In this document: positions 1 to 10,240 of the stretch, one piece after another | How the letters are laid out: each line of letters begins with the position of its first letter | How positions within the stretch are numbered: position 1 is the first letter of the stretch | From: Beverwykella pulmonaria | Taxonomy: Eukaryota; Ascomycota; Dothideomycetes; Pleosporales; Melanommataceae | Assembly: GCA_001599595.1 (NCBI GenBank) | Contig: BCHH01000006.1 | Location: 927,197-991,196 of the forward strand | Direction: 5' to 3' | DNA length: 64,000 nt | Program-made: the position numbers and the translations under genes | Notes under the pieces: model-generated | Seen by the model: the letters and a program-made list of their open reading frames with translations, nothing else | Database searches by the model: none | Told to the model about the DNA's origin: nothing

Positions 1-2916
1 TTTTCCCATACGCTGCAGATCCCACAGGTGAAGCTGGGAAACCCGCAGACGCGAATCCAGAATTCAAGGGTTGGCCTAATGTCGCATCGAGGCCGCGCGG
101 GTACAGACCGCCGAGGTCGACGCGCTTCAGGCCCACAGCGCGGATCCAGTCTGCTCGCGGTGCTCCTGGGGCGCAGTCGTTTGTATAGATGAATGTGGTG
201 AGGATGCGGCCAGCGGAGGTGAGGTCGAGGTATTTTCGCATGCGGGATGGAGAGGCGCGGCCGATGAGCATGTATACAAGAGCAGTGAATACGACAACGG
301 CAGAGAGCGCTAAGACGAGGAAAGCTGGGATGCCGTAGTAGATATGAAAGCGCACCCGGCGGGTATAGACTGTGATGGGGACCTGGACTGCAGGTGCAGG
401 CTCATCGCGTTTTGCAAGATTCTGCAGCGGTTCGGAAGGCAGTTGGCTTCTTGTTCCTACGACTGCGTTTGCGCTGATGTCCGTCCATATGAGATTTACG
501 ATCTTCGCTGCCGTTGTAGCATTTCGAGACAGCTCTTGCCAGCGGTTGTACATGGCCATGTTGAATCGTCCAGTGTAGTCTGGGAGCCCCGATGTGTCTG
601 ATGACACGCCGTCCATCTCATACGCAAGGGCCATGATGCGCTGATAGAAGTCCACGCCTGCGAGATTCTGATATGCTTGCGTCGGTGATCCCTCGAACTT
701 GGTTCCACTAAAGTCCATGGGTGCGATTCCGGGGAGATAGAGATGTTCTTGGCGAGCTGTGGAGATGTTCGGGTGGTTTTCGTGCTCAGGGAGTGTGATG
801 CCCCAAATGGGGTTGACGACTTCAAGTTCCATCCCGAGGTTTTCGACTGCCCATAGTGGTTCTAGAGAAGGTCCAAGTCAGTATAGTTCGGATTTGAAAT
901 TAAGTCCAGCTGGATATTATAATTCTTGCAAAGCGGATGCAGACACTTCGCAAATAGCACCTCTATATGCTGCACTGACTACAACAAGAGGTGGATTTAG
1001 TATGGGAAGACACTCACTATCCTCGTCCTTTGCGTACACCTTATCTTTGATATCTAGAATATCCAAAGACTGCAACCCTTCTGTTCCGTTATAGCGAAAC
1101 TGAACCGCCTTAATCGATGCCTTCGACGCAGAAGCACATGAGTAAAGCGGCACAGTCCACTCTGTTCCAGGATCGAACAGCAGTGAAGCTGAGCCATCCT
1201 TTCTTCGCGCTGCACCATACATCATTCCGCATGAAACAGCGACATTGGTGATGTTCGCGTAGTCCGAGCTGTTACTACCAGAGCATGCGATGGCTAGAGC
1301 GCTCTAGTTAGCAATGGAAGATAAGAGTATGATGATGGGAGAACTTACGTATACCTTCGAAATCAGAGCTTCCGATTTTGAAGGGATTTCGACTCTTTGA
1401 TGTTGTTGAATTTAGAAAAACATCATCCAGATTCTGCCAAGAATTGTTAGACTGCGCTCGCATGCTCTGAAAATATGGGCTTGCGCTCACCAAGAAGCCA
1501 CCATATTCGCCCTGTAACATGACCTGGTCGTAACGCGCTTTGAATGTGTTGGATTTGTCGTTGGTAATGGGGAACTGAGCGCCGACAGTGGAATTGAGAT
1601 ATTGGAAACGTGTAGCATAAGTTTTGGTCTTCGGATTGGTGATGTTCATATAGAACATGGTATTGATGTTGTTGAACCATGCTGCGAAGTATGCCCGATC
1701 TCGTAGATTCGGATTTATCCATGCCTTATCTTTTTCGACTAGAGTTTCTATTAGCACTTATCCGATGGAGGTTGCAAGTTGGAACTCCCACAAGATGGTA
1801 TCTCTTTGTTAATATTCGCGAAGCCTCCGCGATCAGTGATGACAAGATTCTCAACATCATTGAACGCTGCTGCGTCGTCTTCTGAATATCTAATGCTGAA
1901 GTCCATTGTGATATTGAGATCGACGCATTCGGTTTCAGGCTCAATGAAGAGAAGATCTTCTGACCAGACGCTGCCAAAGGGTAGAGGCGGAGGGGTGGTG
2001 TGGTTTCGAAACCCGATTCCTCCACTCTTCGTGTTCACCAGAAGTCCAGTAATGGACTGCCATGCGTCGTTCAGAACCATCTGTGCAATGTGACGATAAT
2101 CTCCTACGAGATATTGCTGGTCTGCCTTCATTGTTCTACTTTGCATAACCTTTTTGTACGTCCGCCATTGTATGTCGAATACGGTGGAAACTGTTCTGTC
2201 AAATTTCGAAAGCCCGGCGCTGTATATCTCGGTGATATTTCGAGGAATGCGTCTATCGTAGCCTTCGGTCAAGGGACGTGTGGAGCCTTTCGATATCTTG
2301 GTTTCGGACCAGGGACATACTTTGGGTAGTATTCCCTGGCAATCGCGGGAAAGTCCAAAGTCGTTCCTCCTTGGAAGAGTCCTGTGATCCGTTAGTGGTG
2401 CAATATATATTTTCAGGGCAACATACCCAATGCCCATAGTAGTGCTGTCCTTTGCATAACTAAAAGCCTCCTCGGTAAGGCCATTCTGAGGAAGTATCGT
2501 CTCATACAGGCCGAGCGGGGTAACAATTGACGCTACAGTGATCAAGAGCACTACAAGAAGCTGGAAAACCGAGATCAATCGGATACTTCCACGCACGCCC
2601 TGCATGCCAGCCGAGTCTGTCCTCAAGAACGAGGGCCAATGCGACGAATGCAACGCTCGACCAGTGACTGACCTAAAAACATGTCAATTTCGCTCAACTT
2701 CGATAAGGAATGACACTGACCATGTTGCTGCGTTGTTTTCGTTCCCGAGCACGCCGACTAGTATCAATGGGAATATTGTAGGGATTAGAAAATGAACTGT
2801 GAATGTTAAAAAAGCCTCTAACATCCAGATCTCCGCGAGCAATACATACTGACAAAAACCCCTGCCGCGATAAGACCGGCGACAGTGCTGACGGTCAAAT
2901 CCTCAATCTTCAACAT
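1..2916 (-). CDS. Large fungal membrane protein of unknown function, 3' end beyond the window
   Basis: Seven exons fit on the minus strand: 2916-2850, 2796-2721, 2672-2427, 2381-1792, 1738-1349, 1293-1018 and 861-1. All introns are GT-AG and phase-consistent, giving at least 835 residues with no stop before the edge. The start is the ATG at 2916, whose first exon encodes only 22 residues. Hydrophobic segments lie near the N-terminus, with two in the first 110 residues and the second ending in the motif TPLGLYETI. One more lies near residue 720-750, just before a basic segment. Between them is a long, Cys-containing, N-glycosylation-rich region, presumably outside the cell. The pattern SRDCQGILPKVCP after the third intron recurs in a lineage-specific family of fungal membrane proteins without assigned function. 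I do not recognise an enzyme domain. What looks like a frameshift near 1755 is a 53-nt intron (1739-1791) with branch point GCTAAT. Confidence 0.75.
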
Positions 2917-3969
2917 ATCGACGATGGGTCTCTCGCAAACCCCAAAAGCCGAAGAAATGGGAAAATGTGCAACCAGCCTTCATATTAAACCCACAGAAAG
3001 CTCGAGACATCCTTGAGTCTGGGATGCGCATACTGAAAGAGCGACAGGCGTCGCACAGGTATTATTAGATAATCCTGTCACACAGGGATAGTGATGCGAG
3101 CAATACGAGGCGAGGACGCAGGGGCAAGGAATGAAAGAGTCCAAAGAGTTCATCAAAAGTCTCTTGGCAGTTTTCTTAAGATACGACAGAAACGCTTGGC
3201 ATAGGCCTGGATATCTCTCACTGGGGGGGGATAGCAAATCAATGACAGGTCAACACCTGCAAGTTGTCGCTCTGTATTGCGGTAGGTGGGAGATGATACC
3301 ATACCACTCATACTTTTGTATCAAAGTGTAATATCTGCCAGTTCCACGATGATAAGATCTTGCAGCGAAGGCCAAATGTGGAGATTTCGCGCGGCTTGGG
3401 GCTGCGGCCACAGGGGGTTTTCAACCGTTTTTCCGGGAATCTTGGCAGCTCGCGATTCGTCCACTGACACCTCCTGGATGCAAGGAACTTCTCAAAGTAT
3501 GAAACGCTCGGATGATTAACACCGGTGTCGGGTTTGTGTGACTCGTTACTTGTGCGCTAGTTCCGAAGGGGCATAGCTCGATTTTTAATAAGTCTTTGGT
3601 GCGGTAGATAAACAGGTGTTGAGGCAATTCGTTCATCTTTTGAAAACTTCCATATCCACCTTGAGCATGTAATTCCTCTTCTCTTGGGTAAGGTTGCCTG
3701 CAAACCTTTCCCTGGCCTGCCACGACTTCGCACATCGATCATGCAGTGATCCTAAACTTAGCGTCTTTGTCACTTCCGCAGGCCCCTCGCCATTGGCATA
3801 ATTTTACGGTCAAATCCATCTCTTGGTCAAGTTCAATTACCTTAGCAGTTCCAGTTCAAATAATAGTTGAAGTAAGATTATATTTCCACCCAATGTACAT
3901 TCATCCTACCATGAACCCAATTTTACTGTCTCATCCCAATTGCTTTGATATTACACTTGGATCCATCGA
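2917..3969. other. Intergenic region, no gene seen
   Basis: This is upstream of the membrane-protein gene and downstream of the gene at 3970-4995. It carries an 8-G run at 3223-3230. The open frames here are short and show no family resemblance. Confidence 0.5.
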
Positions 3970-4995
3970 CTATTTGGCAGAATTTGGTTTGTCGAAATCT
4001 GAACGCCGCTGCGGGAGTTCATGCACCATCTCTTCAACTGGCAATTCTTGGGGAATCTGGGGAGCAGGCAATTCGTGAGGGTTGCGGGAAGCCGGCAATT
4101 CAACTGGTGCATAACCTCCGTAGGCCACCCTTTCATCATCTTTTTCTTTGAACAGTTCATGCCGCAAGGCTTCCAGGGCCTTTTCGTTCCGCTTTTTCTG
4201 CCATCGGAACAGGAAAATTACGACAGCCACCAGCAAACAGCCACCCACCGCTCCACCTATGCCAGCTCCGATCTTCATGTTGTTGTTGCTGTTGTTATTT
4301 TTATTCTTTAGCTCCGTCTGTGTATCGGTTGCCGTTGGGACAAGTGATGAGTCTGTTTTTGTTGCCGTGGTGGCCGAGCTGGCTGTAGAAATTGGGGAAG
4401 ATGAGGTGGGCGTGGTAGAGGCTGAAGTCGAGGAGGGTGAAGCCGAGGAGGCTGGCGGACCAGTGAAGGCACCGATGGTAGCGCCAGCCAAACGAAATAC
4501 GGCACTCGATGTGCTACAACAACGTTGTCTCTCCCCTTGCGATTCGCAGCAGAATTTCGCTTCTTTTGCATATCCTTGGGCACCACATTCCCAGATCTGG
4601 ACACCACCAGTGCGAAAATCATAGGCGGAGGAGTTGAAAGGAGTGTCCTGGTCTGTGATATGAATCTGTTAGAGGCAATTCTATGATACAGGTAGATTGA
4701 ACTCACTCAATTGACACATCGACGGACAGAGAGGACTCTTCCAGGTCTTGTCGGTGCATGTTCCACGGGCATAGCTGATTCCAGTGTCCTCGGTGGCTTC
4801 GAGTTTACACATGCCGTTTGAGAGACATGCATCTGCACTCCCACAGCAATGACTCACTGGAGCGCTCGCATTGCAAGGCTTGTCGTTGTTTTGCGTGTTT
4901 ACCTGGCCATTGGGCATGTAGCAGGTGCTACCGGCAAGGGCGCTGCAGGCGTAGAAAGCGATCGAGAGGAGCACAAGAGAACAGCGGGGAGACAT
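3970..4995 (-). CDS. Cys-rich single-pass surface protein with repeat tail
   Basis: Two exons (4995-4707 and 4652-3970; intron 4653-4706, GTGAGT...CACAG) encode 323 residues. Residues 1-21 look like a cleavable signal peptide ending ALAG. About 130 residues with many Cys follow (motifs CYMPNGQ, CCGSADACLSNGMCK, CCES, CCST), then a Ser/Thr-rich stalk, a short Asn run, one membrane helix (around residues 220-242) preceded by Gly-rich sequence, and a basic stop-transfer stretch. The cytoplasmic tail ends in four tandem 9-residue units centred on ELP. This architecture is common in filamentous ascomycetes and is usually annotated as a hypothetical or mid2-like/receptor-like surface protein. A role in sensing the cell wall or environment is inference only. 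Start and splice are well supported; function is unknown. Confidence 0.8.
3997..4104 (-). repeat. In-frame 27-bp tandem repeat encoding ELP units
   Basis: Four units, at residues 280, 289, 298 and 307, share x-E-L-P in each 9-residue period: VELPASRNP, HELPAPQIP, QELPVEEMV, HELPQRR. On the plus strand the octamer GGCAATTC recurs at exactly 27-bp spacing three times. The period is a multiple of three, so copy-number change would keep the frame. Confidence 0.85.
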
Positions 4996-5784
4996 GCTAG
5001 GCTAACGAGCATGGAAATCAACCAAAGGAGTGGAAGACGTCAAGTGAAGAGTGTTGGAAAGTGGATCAAACAAGGCTTAACCAGCGTAGAATATCTCATA
5101 ATGCGGCGCAGCAGTTCTGTACTATATTACGCGCCGTAATGCAGGAGAGCACGAGCGCTTCGCAAGACTGGCTAGCATAGCTTGTACAGCGCGACGAATC
5201 GATGTTCGCACTACATGCTGATACTTACAAAGCACAGTGTACGGAGTAGCTGGAGGTAACTACCCGTCGCCGTTCACTGTTTAGTGAAGCTACCTGGAAG
5301 AAGGAATGGCCGTCGAGCTCAGACCCACCTTAGCTAACATGCCTGTATTGAGAATCACGTGCGTAGGCGATCTTAATCCCAAAGCCAATGCAGCCACCAC
5401 AACGCATTACATTTTAGCAAAGTGGCTAAAACGGGAATGCACATACCTGCAAGCCCTGCAAGCCAATTCTAAGTAGTTATTTTCCTCTGCGCTGTGGAGT
5501 TCGCCCGATTAGGAAGCACACGTTCTCAATCGATACAGGGTGCGGGAGTATGCGCGCTTGTGGCAAGGTCGTGCGCTTCTACGGCGCTTTAGCGCCCTCT
5601 ATAACGCCATTCCATCCACCAAACGCAAACACGGCTCATAGCTCAATCGCGTGTGCTGCATCTGGAACCAGTCGTTTCCGCCTCGCGACTCTTGTGCGGC
5701 GCTCTTCTTCCTCTGGTTCCCTCCTGTCTTCACCATGGATCCGCCGCTGCTTCACTGCATTATCCCCTCGTTTCCTCGTTGAGC
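4996..5784. promoter_or_regulatory. Divergent intergenic region between surface protein and GT90 gene
   Basis: The flanking genes point away from each other, so both promoters must lie in this 789 bp. I see no coding frame that resembles a gene. The part nearest 5785 is pyrimidine-rich on the plus strand, as is common for fungal leaders. Confidence 0.5.
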
Positions 5785-8359
5785 ATGCCGCTTTCGTTTG
5801 CGACGCAGCATGTTAGTCCCTTAACCTGGGCCACTGGTGCTGCCCTCCTCGCCGCACTGCTTGTTCCTCACAGCACCGGATCCGTTCCAGTGAGCGCCGA
5901 GTTGCTGTGCTGGGTGCTGGTTGTATTGTGCTATGATGCGGTTCCTCGCATCCGCGGGGTAGCATGGAAAACCCCTGAGCTCCAGATCCACCCCTCCAGC
6001 TTGGAATCGCTCCCTTGGGTCCCTGCCACTTGTCTCGTCGTTGTCGCTCTGTCTTCTTCTGTCCGCGATGCGAGCTGGGTTCTTGTAAGCCGCGGTCCTT
6101 TCCATCACCCTTCGCTGCTTTCCCGACGGCTACGTTCTAATCTGAGTCCAGCCGGCAGTCACCCCAGTTCTGGTAGCGCTCCGCCGAACCTCCGTGCTTC
6201 CCCGGCTCCATCACTCGACCCCCAAATACCTTCACTCAATATGGATACAAGTCGGAATCGGCGCGATTTCCCTCCTGGCCCTGCTCCCATGGGAGGACCA
6301 TAGCATGCTTCCTTTTCCTCTCGTCGCAATGTCTGGTCTGGTTGGACTTTATGCAGCCTTGGTCAAGATGTTTGAGGCGGACGCCGACCTCGCTGCAGGT
6401 TCTGTGCAAGTCAATCTGGCCGACATAACTATTGCGATAGCGGTGCGGGCCGTTCCAATGCTCACAATCCTGCTCCTCGTCATGGGATTCGTGTTGTTGC
6501 CTGCGTCAGCTTTTCCCGTAAAAGCACTTTTGTTTGCCGGCTTTGCAAAGGCCGCACAATGGTCTCTTCTTCTTTGGATTGCACAACAAGTTCCATGGGA
6601 AATCGCAACAACCATCGGAACGTTTGCGGCATCCTCGTCCAGCGCTTTTGCCGTAAATGCATCTGCCTCCCTAAGCTTACTCCAGGCCTTAGCTCGCGTT
6701 ATCGTGGGCTGCGTCGCTCTTTATCAAACCATTAGCATCCTCCCGATCCTTAGCCGCGGACGATATATTTTGTTCGCTTTTGCGCTTTGGCCTATGCTCT
6801 CGCTAGTCAACCATATTCCCCTACATGGGCGTGAGGCCTTCGTACCTAGCGAAGTTGGGGTTGGGAAAGGTTTCGAAAGCAGTTCCCTGACGGATCCCCA
6901 CCATCCTATTGAGATCTTGATTATCAAGGCACAGACTGACTTCGCACGGCTCATCGGAAACCAGTCTAGAGTTCTTCGGGATGCAGAGTCGGAATACCGT
7001 AGGCGATACTTCCGTGACCCGCCTCCAGGATTTGATAAGTGGTTTTCCTATGCGCAGTCAAAGCGATCCGTTTTGATTGATAATTTTGACATGATTAATG
7101 AAGACCTAAAGCCGTTCTGGAAGGTTCCTCCAGACATACTCCGGAAGAGTGTTGATCACGTCTCGAGCATGATACAGTTAGATCTCAGGAAATGCGGGAT
7201 CGCAAGCGGGGAATACCACGGTCAAGGAGAAGGATGGATTGTTAGCGAATTCGGCGAACTTTTGTCTGAAGTTGCAGCAGACTTGCCCGATGTCGAGTTC
7301 GCCTTTAACGTCGTGGACGCGCCAAGAGAAATCATTTCCCAACAAATCCTCGACGCTGGAGGTGAACAGAAGCCTGAGTTCGAAAACGCAAAGCATCAGT
7401 CCATCTGGAAACGTGTGACGGGTCCGTGTCAAGGCCAACCAGCCGGAACCCCACAAGCCTCGGTTTATGACTATGGATTACCTTTTGTCCAGAATTGGTA
7501 CGATGCGAAAGATGTCTGCCGACATCCCGAGTTTGAGCTCATGCATGGATTCTTCACGTCACCTGAAACCGCTTATCTTACGGACGCGCCTGTCCCTATT
7601 TTATCTCAAGCAGCGCCATCTTCTTTCGGCGATATCATGTATCCTAGCCCTTGGTACACCGCCGAGTACTCACAACAGGTCTACAAAGACGACGAGGATC
7701 CTGGGTGGGAACAAAAAGCGAACACGCTTTACTGGGCAGGCACCACAACTGGTAGTCACGGCACAAATGGTAGCTGGAAGTATTCCCATCGTCAGCGGTT
7801 TGTTCAGCTCGTTCAAAATATTCACAAAACCACTCACAAGTACCTACAAGAGGTGCGACCAGGGGTTTGGGAAGCCCACGCATCTGTGCGAAACTTGCAA
7901 AATCTGTTCGACATCAAACTTACCGCAATCGTTCAGTGCGACGAAAAAGATTGTAATGAACAGAAAGAAATTTTCAAACTCAGTGAAGATGGAGAGCGAA
8001 GCAAGCAATTCCACTCACGATTCATATTCGATTCGGATGGCAATGCCTTTAGCAGCCGATACTACACGTTGCTTCAATCACGGAGCGTTGTCCTCAAGCA
8101 AACTGTGCTTAGGGAGTGGCATGATGAACGGCTGATTCCATGGGTCCATTTTGTACCTATCAGCCTATCGATGGAGGAATTGCCAGAGGTCATGAGATAC
8201 TTGACTAGTGAAGAGGGGAATCGGTGGGCAAAGGAAATTGCTGATGCGGGTCGAGATTGGCAAGGGAAAGCGCTGAGAAGGGAAGAGTTTACGATTTACC
8301 TCTACCGGCTGATGCTTGAGCTGGCGAGGCTTATGGATCCTAGCAGGAAAGTGGAATGA
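5785..8359 (+). CDS. GT90-family (CAP10/Cap1-like) glycosyltransferase, membrane-anchored
   Basis: Exons 5785-6084 and 6152-8359 (intron 6085-6151, GTAAGC, branch TTCTAAT, TCCAG) give 835 residues. The first 240 or so residues are mostly hydrophobic and contain several membrane segments. From about residue 290 comes a soluble domain with features of the KDELC/CAP10/Rumi superfamily, including an LYWAGTTTGS motif at 626-635 followed by HRQRFV. The family transfers xylose or glucose from nucleotide sugars in the secretory pathway. Fungal members with this N-terminal multi-helix region are often named beta-1,2-xylosyltransferase-like or capsule-associated, but the substrate cannot be read from sequence. 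The start at 5785 is the only in-frame ATG upstream of the intron; the open frame further upstream begins with GTG. Specific function is uncertain, the family less so. Confidence 0.85.
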
Positions 8360-9009
8360 AGGGCTTGCAGCGATCGCAGAGGACGCCTTTTTCTTTTATA
8401 GATACCAGCGATGATTCAATAGAACGTAAGCCAAGAGCCACTATCGACAACAAGTTAAGGGTTCAAAGTACGCAACCGATCAGCACGCACCGTCGCGATC
8501 AGAAGTTTCGCCTTGTCACTTACAGCTGTTTGAGCATGGAAGCAGAGGACCTTAAACACTACACTCGTAAACATGCTCAAGACATGAAGGCGAACGCGGA
8601 GATATCTAACCGTAGTTTCGCAACTCAGAGTGCAAAATTCGTATCGAAAGGTATCATGCCGGTTCTTGGCATGGTACTCTCGTTGAATCTCGTTCCGATT
8701 TCCCTCTTACAGCTTGCGCTCGTCGGCAGCAGTGGCGTATCTCCAACCACCCACGAGACAGCGACACCTACGTCCACGCCAATAATGGAACATTTCTCCT
8801 GTGAGAAAACCAATATTTCTGGTGTCCTGCATTTCTTCGTCCGGGAAGGTTTCAGAGAGAACATCAACGATCCCGAACTTGAGGAAGACCTCAAGACGGG
8901 TGCCATAACCAAAGGGAAATATGAGGAAGAGATACAGAAAGCGTATTACTACGTTCATATTCGCACTTGGAACCTTGTCCGATTGTGCAGCAAGCGATGC
9001 GTAGCTTGA
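8356..9009 (+). CDS. Doubtful ORF overlapping the GT90 stop codon
   Basis: An uninterrupted frame of 217 codons begins at an ATG that overlaps the preceding stop (ATGA); another ATG at 8536 would give 158 residues. One hydrophobic stretch (VLGMVLSLNLVPISLLQLALVG) is followed by a charged C-terminus with KYEEEIQKAYYYVH. I recognise no family. The amino-acid composition is plausible for a protein, but the frame may be chance or the remains of an older gene. An ATGA overlap has no translational meaning in a fungus, so if the ORF is real it would need its own promoter inside the upstream gene. Confidence 0.25.
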   Translation: MKGLQRSQRTPFSFIDTSDDSIERKPRATIDNKLRVQSTQPISTHRRDQKFRLVTYSCLSMEAEDLKHYTRKHAQDMKANAEISNRSFATQSAKFVSKGIMPVLGMVLSLNLVPISLLQLALVGSSGVSPTTHETATPTSTPIMEHFSCEKTNISGVLHFFVREGFRENINDPELEEDLKTGAITKGKYEEEIQKAYYYVHIRTWNLVRLCSKRCVA

Positions 9010-10240
9010 ATTCTATAACGGCAAGGAATTGCTTCTGCCGACAGTATTCATAGAAAGGTTAGACGGCATGAGCGGCGTCTATTTCCTTAGCGTTGATTCT
9101 TCGTTGATAGGCGTCGCGACAGCTCTTTTGCGCTCTGCAACGCAGAAAAATTCATATCAGCGGGCAAATTGCCGTACAACAAGTTCAAATAGTATCAAAA
9201 AAAAACCACCTTGAATCCCAACCACCTTCGTTCTGGATCAGTGAAGTCCAAACCATGTTTCAAGCAACACGTGCTACAGAGACATGTGTTCCAGACGGCA
9301 TGAATCTCCACATTGATAAGAGCTGCACAAATGTTCCAGGCGCCTTTTTAGAAGCTCTCGTGATTTCTGAATGGCTAATGACGTCGGCGTCGCCGAGATA
9401 GATACTACGTCAATAGGTTTTCTAACATGATGCTCCAAGACGTGGCGATCCCTGCATCGTCAAACACGCTAAGAAAGCTTGGCATAGCTCTTGCGGCGGC
9501 CTCCCACGCCGTTGACGTCACCTCAACGCGCGCCCTCCTCTGCGCGGACCCACGACCGACCCCCGAATATCGGCCTTCCTGATCTAGAAATTCGCTGTGT
9601 CCCTCGGTATATCTGTGTGCAGCTTTCAGTATCGGACTCTAGAGGAGAAAGGGGGGTTCGAGGCAGGAGATTCACGAGAAGCTTCCGTTGCTTAGTGCAA
9701 AGCTTGAGGTTTGCATCTCCATTCAGGGAACGCGAACGGCTTCCCCGCTGATCGTCACCTGAGGAGCATGCCGGCTGTCATGCGAGCGCGCCACACGGGT
9801 TGCTTTTTATCGCAGATCCCACACCCTCTTACTTGATAACGATGGGGACCGGCGATGAGATCGGCCACCATCGCCGATTCTCCATTGGCGGGTGCACACA
9901 GTCGGGTTCGCCGCAGGTTTTTCAGCCATAGAGGTGAAAGCCTTCTTATCATGGGTGCAACGCCCGCAGTGTGGAAGCGGCGCAGAAGGACCCCCCAGAT
10001 GTGGATTTTTCCAAGTTACGCTACTGTAGGGGTTAGATGGGACGGTTAAACGAGGTAGCTACCGTGGGTCGTTAAAAGGGATCGCGTGCTCGGGGTGGTT
10101 TGTGAATCGCTGTGTGCGTAACGTCTGGTTCCCTCAGACCTGGCGCGGGATCCTTGAAATTTTGCATCTTTTTTTCATTCATTCCATCTCAACCTCCTCT
10201 CCCCTCCCCTCCCCCCCAAAATTTGGAGAGAATAGCAAAG
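9010..10240. promoter_or_regulatory. Upstream region of the permease gene with GATA motifs
   Basis: No convincing coding frame. Three HGATAR-type sites lie within 435 bp of the permease ATG: 9807-9812 (minus strand), 9834-9839 (plus) and 9946-9951 (minus). A C/T-rich tract (10193-10218) sits directly before the start codon, typical of fungal 5' leaders. HGATAR is the binding motif of AreA/Nit2-type nitrogen regulators; actual regulation is inference. Confidence 0.4.

Noticed and set aside
1739..1791. Apparent frameshift in the large membrane-protein gene
   Set aside because: A GT-AG intron with a proper branch point joins the two frames in phase, so no disruption is needed.
5653..5784. Upstream extension of the GT90 protein
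   Set aside because: The open frame there begins with GTG and contains no in-frame ATG before 5785.
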